The position numbers and the translations under genes were made by a program. A stretch of 5,620 bases of DNA, taken from Bacteroidetes bacterium QS_8_68_15 (GTDB lineage Bacteria; Bacteroidota; Rhodothermia; Rhodothermales; Salinibacteraceae). Under the pieces are notes generated by a model. The model saw only the letters and a program-made list of their open reading frames with translations, searched no databases and had not been told where the DNA came from. How positions within the stretch are numbered: position 1 is the stretch's first letter; each line of letters starts with the position of its first letter. The stretch covers positions 1-5,620 of the forward strand of contig PXTR01000066.1 in NCBI GenBank assembly GCA_003023245.1, written 5' to 3'. This document shows, one piece after another, positions 1 to 5,310 of the stretch.

Positions 1-99
1 GGAGATCCGCCCCAGGAGCACTTGCTTCGCGGCGCCGCATCAAGTGCGGGATGACACGCTGGTTTGATTGGTTTTCGCCATACCTCACAACTTGGGTTA
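1..99 (-). repeat. Left copy of a dispersed intergenic repeat
   Basis: Read on the minus strand, this block begins with TAACCCAAGTTGTGA (85-99). It continues through an AAAA-containing spacer to GTGTCAT (51-57), then a small hairpin CCGC-acttgat-GCGG, and ends in GGATCTCC at the window edge (1-8). The same order of elements recurs in opposite orientation at 5525-5620, with a 15-bp perfect match and a different but equally self-complementary hairpin. This copy has an extra GC-rich segment between the hairpin and GGATCTCC. That segment lets GCACTTG (18-24) pair with CAAGTGC (41-47). No coding potential is apparent. The element resembles palindromic REP-like intergenic repeats, but I cannot name a family. 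Confidence 0.6.
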
Positions 100-239
100 T
101 TGAATTCCCAGGCTTCACCCGGAGAGCGAGAGAGGAGGGACGCATCTGAACGCGAGACCAGCTCGAACGAATTCGAATTCGATTCGGGAGCGGTGCGCAT
201 CGGCCTTTCGGTCTACTTCTGAAGATGAATGGACTTCGC
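100..239. other. Non-coding spacer with a 14-bp palindrome
   Basis: No convincing gene or RNA is visible here. The stretch contains the perfect palindrome CGAATTCGAATTCG at 168-181, built from two overlapping EcoRI-like GAATTC units. A short purine-rich run (121-140) lies nearby. It sits downstream of the rnpB terminator and between that and the dispersed repeat, so it is probably untranscribed spacer. The palindrome could be a protein-binding site, but nothing else supports that. Confidence 0.4.
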
Positions 240-280
240 AAAAAAAAGAGGCTGCCATCCCGGTCGGGAAAGCAGCCTCT
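240..280 (-). terminator. Intrinsic terminator of rnpB (possibly bidirectional)
   Basis: The arms GAGGCTGC (248-255) and GCAGCCTC (272-279) form a perfect 8-bp stem, extended by an A247-T280 pair. An inner TCCC/GGGA helix (258-261 with 266-269) closes a GGTC loop. On the minus strand the stem is followed at once by eight T residues (complement of A240-247), the classical Rho-independent form. It lies about 20 bases beyond the 3' end of RNase P RNA. On the plus strand the stem is followed by TCGTTTTT, a weaker tail that might also stop transcription arriving from the left. Confidence 0.9.
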
Positions 281-298
281 CGTTTTTGTAGAACAGGC

Positions 299-802
299 GG
301 GGCGTGCCGGTCTGTAAGCCGAATTCGGTCTGCCCGCGCCGGCGCCGCCGTAGTCGCCGGGTGCGGGGAGCGCGATCATCTATCTATGGACGACCGTCGC
401 CGGTCGCCTCGAGCGGCCTACCCGCGTTGCAACGCTGGAAACCAGCGTTTTGGCGGGCCGCGGCATCCGGCGTTCCGCTCGCAGTGAGCGGGGCCGGTGC
501 AACGCTGCTGGGCCTTGCGCCCCGTGGGGTTGGCCGGGCCGCCTGCGTCGCCGCAGGCGCCGGTGCGCTCTTACCGCACCCTTGCACCCTTGCCTGTACC
601 CGCGAACCGTTGCCATTTGTGCGGGTCATCGGCGGTCTGCTTTCTGTGGCACGAGCCGTCGCTTCTGCTCGAAAGCACGCTTCCGAGCACAAACGCCTTC
701 CCGTTAGGAAGCACGGCGCCCTGTGGCGTTCGGACTTTCCTCACCGCCTCCAAAAGCTGGCGCTTTTGGAAGAGAGGAGCGATACGCCGACCGGCGCGCC
801 AG
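299..802 (-). ncRNA. rnpB: RNase P RNA, bacterial type A
   Basis: This is the catalytic RNA of ribonuclease P, which removes 5' leaders from pre-tRNAs. The 5' signature GAGGAAAGTCCG is at 731-742 (minus) and the 3' signature TTCGGCTTACAGACC at 309-323. P4 is fully formed: AAGTCCGAA (729-737) pairs with TTCGGCTT (316-323), keeping the universal bulged U, while the pairs differ compensatorily from the E. coli GGG/CCC. P1 pairs 789-800 with 301-312 across the molecule with one mismatch and sets the approximate ends. Segments 621-647 (ACAGAAAGCAGACCGCCGAT and on) and 562-580 (GGTGCGGTAAGAGCGCACC) match conserved type A regions. P3 is the hairpin 750-769. At about 500 nt it is longer than the 377-nt E. 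coli RNA. The excess lies in a P19-like hairpin (about 330-370) and in the P15-P17 region (about 420-510). Exact termini are inferred from P1 only. Confidence 0.95.
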
Positions 803-814
803 AGTTGGTCGAAA

Positions 815-856
815 AGGTTGAAGGCAAAAGGATTATTGGCGAGAACCCTTCAACCT
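815..856 (-). terminator. Possible weak terminator after the zinc-ribbon-family gene
   Basis: AGGTTGAAGG and CCTTCAACCT form a perfect 10-bp inverted repeat (815-824 with 847-856) around a 22-base A/T-containing loop. It lies 14 bases past the TAA of the upstream minus-strand gene. On that strand the second arm runs into CTTTTCG, a short T tract. The large loop and short tract make it a poor intrinsic terminator. It also sits just upstream of rnpB, so it could instead overlap the rnpB promoter. No clear sigma-70-like or Bacteroidota-type promoter with correct spacing was found here. Confidence 0.35.
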
Positions 857-869
857 GCACCCTTCCACT

Positions 870-1631
870 TTACACCTCCATGTTCTCGACGGTTTCCTCG
901 TAGAGTTCTTGGTCGACGATGATGCGGCCGTCGTGCTCGCTGACGATGATGCGGTTGCGCTGGCGAATCTCGACCTGGCGCTGCGGGGGAACGGCGAAGC
1001 CGGCGGCGGCTCCGCGCTCGAGCGGCACCACTGCGCGCCCGTCGCGCAGGCGATCGCGCAGGCGCTGGTAGGCGCGCAGGTAGCGCTCGCCGACCTCTTC
1101 TTGCGCCTCTTCGCGGATCTCTTCGAGGCGTTTTTGCTCCTGCTCGGTGTCTTCGAGCACGTCTTCGAGCTCGTCGCGCTTCTCGTCGAGCAGGTCGCCG
1201 AGCTCGTCAAGGCGCTCCTCGGTCTCGGCGATGTCCTCCTCGCGCTGCTCGGTCGTCTCCTCGGCCTCCTCGATCTTGGTGCGCGCGTCGGCGATGCGCT
1301 CTTTCTGCGTCTCGATCTCTTTGGTGAGCGCGTCGTACTCGCGGTTGTTGCGCACCTGGAGTTGCTGGTCTTCGTACTTCTCGATCATCGTCTCGGCTTC
1401 CTTGATGTCGACCTCGGCCTGGTTGGCGGCCACTTCCTGCTCCTTGCGCTCGGTTTCGTACTTCTCGAGGCGCGTCTGGAGGCCGGCCTCTTCGTCTTCG
1501 AGGTCCTGAATCTCCTCCGGCAGGTCGCCGCGCAGCGTGCGGATCTGGTCGATGCGATTGTCGATGTGTTGCAGCCGGATCAGCGCGCGCAACTGGTCGG
1601 CCGTGGAGACGTTTTCTTTGGTCGCAGGCAT
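870..1631 (-). CDS. Coiled-coil protein of the C4 zinc-ribbon family lacking all zinc ligands
   Basis: This is a 253-residue, strongly acidic cytoplasmic protein. Residues about 12-180 are a continuous heptad-like Glu/Lys/Leu coiled coil that includes VRNNREYDAL (93-102), a conserved patch of this family. The C-terminal part (about 195-240) corresponds to the zf-RING_7/C4 zinc-ribbon domain and retains VPPQRQVEIR (214-223) and the GRIIVD ending. Family members normally carry C-x-x-C before and C-x-x-C after this segment. Here the positions read AAAGF (208-212) and SEHD (231-234), and the protein has no cysteine at all. The start ATG follows a C-rich leader without a Shine-Dalgarno motif. The gene lies downstream of nif3 on the same strand, 223 bases away, a pairing also seen in actinobacteria and Bacteroidota. 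The family's biochemical role is poorly defined; a nucleic-acid or scaffold role is only a guess. Confidence 0.85.
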   Translation of the reverse strand: MPATKENVSTADQLRALIRLQHIDNRIDQIRTLRGDLPEEIQDLEDEEAGLQTRLEKYETERKEQEVAANQAEVDIKEAETMIEKYEDQQLQVRNNREYDALTKEIETQKERIADARTKIEEAEETTEQREEDIAETEERLDELGDLLDEKRDELEDVLEDTEQEQKRLEEIREEAQEEVGERYLRAYQRLRDRLRDGRAVVPLERGAAAGFAVPPQRQVEIRQRNRIIVSEHDGRIIVDQELYEETVENMEV

Positions 1632-1643
1632 GGGGCGGGGCGG

Positions 1644-1675
1644 TTTGGGATTGAGGGTTTCGGGTTTGGAGTTTC
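1644..1675 (-). repeat. 7-bp imperfect tandem repeat in the leader of the zinc-ribbon-family gene
   Basis: On the plus strand the units are TTTGGGA, TTGAGGG, TTTCGGG, TTTGGAG and a partial TTTCCTG. On the coding strand this is a CCCAAA-type, nearly G-free leader ending about 12 bases before the ATG. Similar 8-bp arrays precede the other two minus-strand genes. A G-poor, unstructured leader would suit initiation without a Shine-Dalgarno sequence, but that role is inference. Confidence 0.6.
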
Positions 1676-1786
1676 CTGGCCTCGAAGGCGGGGACGGGTG
1701 TGCTCATCGGCAGTCAACGAGCCGGCAAAGAGCAGGTTCGCCGCTGCGCCGTAGGCGGTTTCTGTTTCATGCGAAAATGCACCATC

Positions 1787-1848
1787 GCGCTCGGCGCGTG
1801 GCGTGCTTCTGGAGCAATGCCTTTGCTCTTCGAGATAACGCCGAGCGC
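1787..1848 (-). other. Nested stem-loop just downstream of nif3
   Basis: GCGCTCGGCG (1787-1796) is perfectly complementary to CGCCGAGCGC (1839-1848). Inside the 42-base interval a second hairpin forms, GAGCAA (1812-1817) with TTGCTC (1823-1828) around a TGCCT loop. The structure starts seven bases past the nif3 stop codon on the minus strand. There is no T-rich tail, so it is not a standard intrinsic terminator. A 3'-end stabiliser or Rho-dependent region is possible. The rest of the 223-base intergenic stretch (1632-1854) shows no gene I can support. Confidence 0.45.
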
Positions 1849-1854
1849 CCCGCG

Positions 1855-2994
1855 CTACGCGCCCCGCGCAAACGTCCGCATCGGGCTGGTGCGCGTCTCC
1901 GTGGTTTTCCAATCAGCGGCGGGAAACTGTTCGGCGAGCACGTCGCGCAGGAGGCGTTCAGTGACGGCTTCGGTCTCGTAGTGGCCGGCGTCGATGAAGG
2001 CCATCTGCGCGGCGCCGTCCTCCGCGCGGAGCACCTCGAAGAACTCGTGGTACGTCACGTCGGCAGTGACGTAGGCGTCGGCGCCGGCGGCGAGGGCCTT
2101 GGAGACGAAGTCGCTCCCCGCCCCACCGCAGACGGCCACGCGTTCGACGGGCGCGTCGTCGTCGGGGCCGGCGTAGCGCAGGTGGTCCGCGCCGAGCGCG
2201 TCGGCGGTGCGTTCCAGGAACGCCGCGAGCGGCTCCGGCTCCGGCAGCGTCCCGAGCGCGCCGAGGCCCGCCTGCGAGGTAGCGCCTTCGACCGGATACA
2301 CGTCGTGGGCGACCTCCTCGTAGGGATGGGCCTCGGTCATCGCCGCGCGCACGTCGGCGAGGCGCCAGCGTTCGACTTGTACCCCGAGGCGCACCTCGTC
2401 AGCGTGCTCAAGCTCGCCGGCGGGGGTGTCGGTGAACGGGTCTGCGCCCTCGCCGGGGCGAAAGAAACCGGTGCCTTTCGACTCGAACGCGCACGCCTCG
2501 TAGTCGCCGATGTGTCCGGCGCCCGCGTCGGCCATCGCGCGGTGCACGGCGCGGGCGTGGCCTTCGGGCACGAAGACGACCAGCTTGCGCAGCGCGCCGT
2601 CGCCGATCGGCCCGAGAAAGCCGATGTCGTCGAGCCCAAGCTGCTCCGCGAGCGCAAACGAGACGCCGCCGGGGGCCGCGTCGAGGTTCGTGTGCGCGGC
2701 GTAGAGCGCGACGCCGGCCTCGGCAGTCCGCAGCGCCAGCTCGCTGACGAAGCCGTCGCCGGCGGTAAGCTGCGAGAGCGGCCGAAAGAGCAGCGGATGA
2801 TGCGTCACGACGAGCTGCGCATCTACCGACTTCGCCTCGTCGAGCACGCCGGGCGTCATGTCGAGCGCCACGAGCCCCCGCTCGACTTCGCGCGCCGGGT
2901 CGCCGATCTGAAGGCCGACGTTGTCGTAGTCTTGCGCGGAGCCGGTCGGCGCCCAGGCTTCGAGCGCATCGGCGACGTCGCTGACGGTGGGCAT
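1855..2994 (-). CDS. Nif3-like dinuclear metal centre protein (YbgI/YqfO family)
   Basis: This is a 379-residue cytoplasmic protein of the Nif3/GTP cyclohydrolase I type 2-like family, whose members form toroidal hexamers with a two-metal site. The N-terminal half has DYDNVGLQIGDP (22-33), the VVTHHPLLF metal motif with H65 and H66, and AAHTNLDAAPGG with H101 and D105. The C-terminal half has TYHEFFE and DAGHYETE, giving H338 and E342. The H-to-E spacing of four matches E. coli YbgI, so the full ligand set is present. The insert at about 160-265 (LRKLVVFVPEGH through HPYEEVAHDVYP) is the CutA1/PII-like middle domain of the longer YqfO-type members. The ATG at 2994 was chosen because family homology begins there. 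An ATG 99 bases upstream would add a low-complexity proline-rich tail encoded by the leader repeat. The precise substrate is unknown for the family. Confidence 0.93.
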   Translation of the reverse strand: MPTVSDVADALEAWAPTGSAQDYDNVGLQIGDPAREVERGLVALDMTPGVLDEAKSVDAQLVVTHHPLLFRPLSQLTAGDGFVSELALRTAEAGVALYAAHTNLDAAPGGVSFALAEQLGLDDIGFLGPIGDGALRKLVVFVPEGHARAVHRAMADAGAGHIGDYEACAFESKGTGFFRPGEGADPFTDTPAGELEHADEVRLGVQVERWRLADVRAAMTEAHPYEEVAHDVYPVEGATSQAGLGALGTLPEPEPLAAFLERTADALGADHLRYAGPDDDAPVERVAVCGGAGSDFVSKALAAGADAYVTADVTYHEFFEVLRAEDGAAQMAFIDAGHYETEAVTERLLRDVLAEQFPAADWKTTETRTSPMRTFARGA

Positions 2995-3003
2995 TTTTGG
3001 GGG

Positions 3004-3027
3004 TGTGGGAGTTTGGGAGTGCGGGGG
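3004..3027 (-). repeat. 8-bp imperfect tandem repeat in the nif3 leader
   Basis: Three consecutive plus-strand octamers, TGTGGGAG, TTTGGGAG and TGCGGGGG, end nine bases before the nif3 ATG. In the transcript they read as a C/A-rich run without any Shine-Dalgarno motif. The array explains the proline-rich pseudo-extension seen if an upstream ATG is taken as the nif3 start. Confidence 0.6.
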
Positions 3028-3082
3028 GGTCTTCAGGTCGCGCCGTTTCCAGTTGGTAGAAACGGTCGTCAACAAACCGTAG

Positions 3083-3102
3083 GGGCACGGCACGCCGTGC
3101 CC
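3083..3102. repeat. Palindromic hairpin between the MFS gene and nif3
   Basis: GGGCACGGC (3083-3091) and GCCGTGCCC (3094-3102) form a perfect 9-bp stem with a two-base spacer. It lies in the 138-base gap between the MFS stop and the nif3 start. On the minus strand it is preceded, not followed, by TTTTTT, so it does not have intrinsic terminator form for the transporter. It resembles the GTAGGGGCACGGC...GCCGTGCCCCTAC type of interspersed palindrome seen in many GC-rich genomes. That likeness is from memory. Confidence 0.55.
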
Positions 3103-3132
3103 GAAAAAAGCAACGCGCCTGCCGAAAAAGGA

Positions 3133-4434
3133 TCACGCCTCTGCGCGTTCCTGCTTGGCCGTACGTAGCCCTTCTGCTTCGTCCACCCCCGCCAAAAGCG
3201 CCGCCCCTACGGCGAAGAACGCCAGCACCGAAGCGATGCCCGCGCGTTGCGTCTCGAAGAGCGTCGTCATCCATCCGAAGAGGGCCGGACCCACGAAGGC
3301 GGTGGCCTTGCCGCTGAAGGCGAAGAAGCCGAAGAATTCGCCCTTCTTGTCCGGCGGCGTGAAGCGCCCCAGCAGCGACCGGCTGGCCGACTGATTCGGG
3401 CCCACGAACAGCCCCAGCAGGACGCCGGCTGCCCACAGCCACGCCTTCGAGGGCGCCGCGAGCGCCAGCAGCGTCGCCCCTGCCAGCCCTGCCACGCTGA
3501 TGAGCACCGTGCGCTTCCCGCCGAGGCGGTCGTCGACGAAGCCGAACGCGAAGGCGCCGAGGCCCGCGGTCACGTTCAGGGCGATGCCGAACAGGAAGAT
3601 CTCGTCGAACGAGAAGTCGAACGTGCCGCTGGCGTAGATCGCGCCGAAGCTGAAAATCGTCAGCAGCCCGTCGTTGTAGAAGAGGCGGGCGGCCAGGAGG
3701 CGCACGACCTGCCGGTAGCGCCGCACCGCGCGAAAGGTCTGCGCCAGCTCGCCGAAGCTGTTTCGGAAGACGGTGCTGAAGGCGATGTCGTCTCGTCGCG
3801 CCGAGGCGTCCTCCGGCGCGAAGAGGAAGAGCGGCGCGCTGAAGAGGGCGAACCACGCGGCCACGAGCAGGCAGGTGGCGCGCACGTTGGCCCCGCCGTC
3901 GGTGGAGAAGAAGAGCGGGTCTTCCGGCGCGATCAAAAACGCGTAGCCCAGCCCCAGCGCCCCGAGGCCGCCGGCGTAGCCGAGCGCCCACCCGTACCCG
4001 CTGATGCGCCCGATGCGCTCCTCCGAGGCGAGATCCGGCAGAAACGCGTTGTAGAAGACGAAGGCCAACTCGAAGGCGGTGTTGGCCGTGACGAAAAGCG
4101 CGAGCGCCACCCAGATCTGCCCCGATTGCGGAAAGAAGAGCGCCGCTGTGGCGAGCACGGTAAGCGCCGTGGCCCCGCCCAGAAAGGCCTTGCGCCGTCC
4201 GCTGCGGTCGGCCAGCGTGCCCAGAAACGGCGACAGGAGCGCGACGAGAATGGCCGAGACGGTCACGGCGTTGCCCCAGAGCGCGGTGCCGGTCGTTTCG
4301 CCGGCGGCGATTTCCTGCGTGAAGTACGTCGAGTAGACGAACGTGACGACCAGCGTGTTGAACGCCGAATTGGCGAAGTCGAACAGCGCCCAGCTGGCGA
4401 CGGCGCGTCGGGAGGCAGCCACGTTTTCGGGCAC
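3133..4434 (-). CDS. MFS transporter, UMF1/Atg22-like family
   Basis: This is a predicted inner-membrane permease of about 433 residues with roughly twelve hydrophobic segments. Family hallmarks include ASWALFDFANSAF (13-25) in TM1, the cytoplasmic-loop motif LADRSGRRK (74-82), FYNAFLPDLA (127-136), GRISGYGWALGYAGG (142-156), RLFYNDGL (250-257), the second-half loop DDRLGGKR (301-308) and VGPNQSASRSL (344-354). The usual length is 420-450, so it is complete. The reading frame stays open 88 codons further upstream, to 4698. That part is proline/arginine-rich, crosses the 8-bp repeats and opposes other genes, so I chose GTG at 4434, just ahead of the conserved start. No Shine-Dalgarno is seen. 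The substrate is unknown; members have been linked to amino-acid or small-solute efflux. It is upstream of nif3 on the same strand with a 138-base gap, so co-transcription is uncertain. Confidence 0.92.
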   Translation of the reverse strand: MPENVAASRRAVASWALFDFANSAFNTLVVTFVYSTYFTQEIAAGETTGTALWGNAVTVSAILVALLSPFLGTLADRSGRRKAFLGGATALTVLATAALFFPQSGQIWVALALFVTANTAFELAFVFYNAFLPDLASEERIGRISGYGWALGYAGGLGALGLGYAFLIAPEDPLFFSTDGGANVRATCLLVAAWFALFSAPLFLFAPEDASARRDDIAFSTVFRNSFGELAQTFRAVRRYRQVVRLLAARLFYNDGLLTIFSFGAIYASGTFDFSFDEIFLFGIALNVTAGLGAFAFGFVDDRLGGKRTVLISVAGLAGATLLALAAPSKAWLWAAGVLLGLFVGPNQSASRSLLGRFTPPDKKGEFFGFFAFSGKATAFVGPALFGWMTTLFETQRAGIASVLAFFAVGAALLAGVDEAEGLRTAKQERAEA

Positions 4435-4504
4435 GGGAGCGTGGGGGAGAGGGCGCGTGGGAGAAGGTAGCAGGCAGCGCGAGAAAATGACAGCGGGGTT
4501 TGGG

Positions 4505-4544
4505 TGCGGGGGTTTGGGCGTGCGGGCGTATGGGCGTTTCGGTT
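4505..4544 (-). repeat. 8-bp imperfect tandem repeat upstream of the MFS gene
   Basis: Plus-strand octamers run TGCGGGGG, TTTGGGCG, TGCGGGCG, TATGGGCG and TTTCGGTT, about 70 bases upstream of the MFS GTG. This is the longest of three related arrays in the window. It occupies the divergent interval 4435-4602, which must hold the transporter promoter and perhaps that of the plus-strand genes. No promoter with both hexamers could be recognised in that interval. Only a T-rich patch at about 4578-4588 stands out. Confidence 0.6.
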
Positions 4545-4602
4545 GGTCGACCGCGCTGTTTACCTTTGGGCGTGCTGCTTTTTTGCTTTCGCCCCTCTTG
4601 AA

Positions 4603-4665
4603 ATGAGCGACACGACGCATCAATCCATCCCGCTCGACTTCACCGAGCGCCCGTACCTCCTTTTC
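4603..4665 (+). pseudogene. N-terminal stub resembling a radical SAM protein
   Basis: From ATG 4603 the frame reads MSDTTHQSIPLDFTERPYLLF and then loses any family resemblance. A D-F-x-x-x-P-x-L-x-F stretch normally precedes W-E-x-T-x-A-C-x-x-x-C-x-H-C in heme-d1/SPASM-type radical SAM proteins, where the cysteines bind the 4Fe-4S cluster. Here the sequence after LLF continues PVGADACCRF and the frame becomes arginine/glycine-rich shadow coding, with no CxxxCxxC motif. I read this as the first 21 codons of a gene cut off by a rearrangement that brought in the toxin segment starting near 4666. The likeness rests on one short motif recalled from memory, so the assignment is tentative. The alternative is chance similarity in an unused leader ORF. 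Confidence 0.4.
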
Positions 4666-4678
4666 CCCGTCGGCGCCG

Positions 4679-5035
4679 ATGCCTGCTGCCGTTTCCAATC
4701 CCGTTCCCGACCGGCTGGCCCGCGTGGTCGAAGCGGACGTGCCTGCGCTTCAAGAACTGGGGCCGCCCTGGCGGGAAGAGGTCTTCCTGACGGCGGCCGA
4801 AGACGTGGAAGGCTTGTCGGCTGACCTGCTTTCCTCGCGTCTCGGCATCGACCCTGCCGAGCGATTCTACCTGATTACGTTTCCGGCCGAGCATCTCGAC
4901 GGTCCGCTTACGTCGCCGATTTCCGAACCTGCACAGTGTTTCGTCGGGGGAGGGCGAACCCGAGGCGGGGCCCGGGAGTTCAGGGCCAGGAACCAGACGA
5001 TTCCCCGAAATGCACAGATCACGGTGGTCGTATGA
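4679..5035 (+). CDS. Predicted polymorphic-toxin C-terminal domain (orphan toxin tip)
   Basis: This is a 118-residue protein that I cannot place in a named family. It has no signal peptide or membrane segment. The body (33-101) includes EEVFLTAAEDVEG, SRLGIDPAERFYLITF (53-68), and a glycine-rich FVGGGRTRGGAREF (88-101). It ends with NQTIPRNAQITVVV, the short strand-like finish common in toxin tips. The reason for calling it a toxin is context. Its TGA overlaps the ATG of an Imm27-like immunity gene (ATGA, 5032-5035), and a second copy of the same domain lies directly after that gene. An in-frame TGA at 4604 closes the frame upstream, and ATG 4679 is the first start. It has no trafficking or Rhs/CDI region, so it is either a small free effector or the severed tip of a larger toxin. 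Catalytic residues cannot be identified; E100 and R93/R95 in the Gly-rich loop are candidates. Confidence 0.6.
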   Translation: MPAAVSNPVPDRLARVVEADVPALQELGPPWREEVFLTAAEDVEGLSADLLSSRLGIDPAERFYLITFPAEHLDGPLTSPISEPAQCFVGGGRTRGGAREFRARNQTIPRNAQITVVV

Positions 5036-5310
5036 TTGCTCCAGACCTGACCGAGATCGGCGGGCGCTCCGGCGACACCGATCGCGCGCGCAAGCTTTCC
5101 CGAGAACTGCCCCGCGTTGGAATCACCGACGGGGGCTGGTCGGCCCTGCACTTCGATCCAGACGACGGGCGGCTCTGGGAGTTCACATTCCCGGAGGGCC
5201 ACTTGCACGGCGGCGGCCCCCCGCTGATGCACGTGCTTTCCGAGGCGGAGGCGCGCGAGAAGTACGGCGAGTCTACGATGGCCGACCCGCGCCTCTCGCA
5301 GGAGGCCTGA
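5032..5310 (+). CDS. Imm27-like immunity protein
   Basis: This is a 92-residue cytoplasmic protein. The block GGWSALHFDPDDGRLWEFTF (34-53), followed by HGGGPPLMHVLSEAEAREKY (59-78), matches the Imm27 pattern I recall: W, D-x-x-DGR-x-WE, then HGGGPP and a terminal KYG. Imm27 proteins are encoded next to polymorphic-toxin genes and are predicted to neutralise the adjacent toxin. The N-terminal part, LTEIGGRSGDTDRARKL, looks about ten residues shorter than I expect; the usual G-x-W-x-x-x-x-G stretch seems missing after IGGR. Translation is probably coupled to the preceding toxin gene through the ATGA overlap, since no Shine-Dalgarno motif is present. The frame is intact. Family membership is from recognition of motifs, not a profile search. 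Confidence 0.75.
   Translation: MIAPDLTEIGGRSGDTDRARKLSRELPRVGITDGGWSALHFDPDDGRLWEFTFPEGHLHGGGPPLMHVLSEAEAREKYGESTMADPRLSQEA

Noticed and set aside
803..869. A promoter for rnpB with TTGAAG (848-853) and TAATCC (830-835) on the minus strand
   Set aside because: The spacing is only 12 bases, too short for a sigma-70 promoter. The fit to the Bacteroidota TAnnTTTG form is poor.
304..922. Several open frames in both directions across 304-922
   Set aside because: The region is RNase P RNA with conserved P1, P3 and P4 helices. The frames are chance products of its GC content.
909..1754. Long plus-strand open frame opposite the coiled-coil gene
   Set aside because: Its leucine/valine-rich translation is the mirror of Glu/Lys/Arg codons in the minus-strand coiled coil. 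It shows no domain and is a shadow of GC-rich codon use.
1700..1981. 93-codon plus-strand frame starting MLIGSQRAGK
   Set aside because: It runs antisense into the nif3 C-terminus, and its unique part falls on the nested stem-loop. There is no family resemblance or start signal.
1537..3168. 543-codon plus-strand open frame
   Set aside because: It lies antisense to the zinc-ribbon-family gene and nif3. Nif3 has all metal ligands in order, so the opposite frame is an artefact of high GC.
3247..4470. 407-codon plus-strand open frame rich in Arg, Glu and Ala
   Set aside because: It is antisense to the clear MFS transporter, has low complexity and shows no recognisable motif.
4505..4544. A CRISPR-like array
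   Set aside because: The units are 8 bp, contiguous and imperfect with no spacers, so this is a short tandem repeat.
4435..4698. An 88-residue N-terminal extension of the MFS transporter
   Set aside because: It is proline/arginine-rich, encoded partly by the 8-bp tandem repeat, and precedes the conserved family start. A GTG at 4434 gives the normal length.
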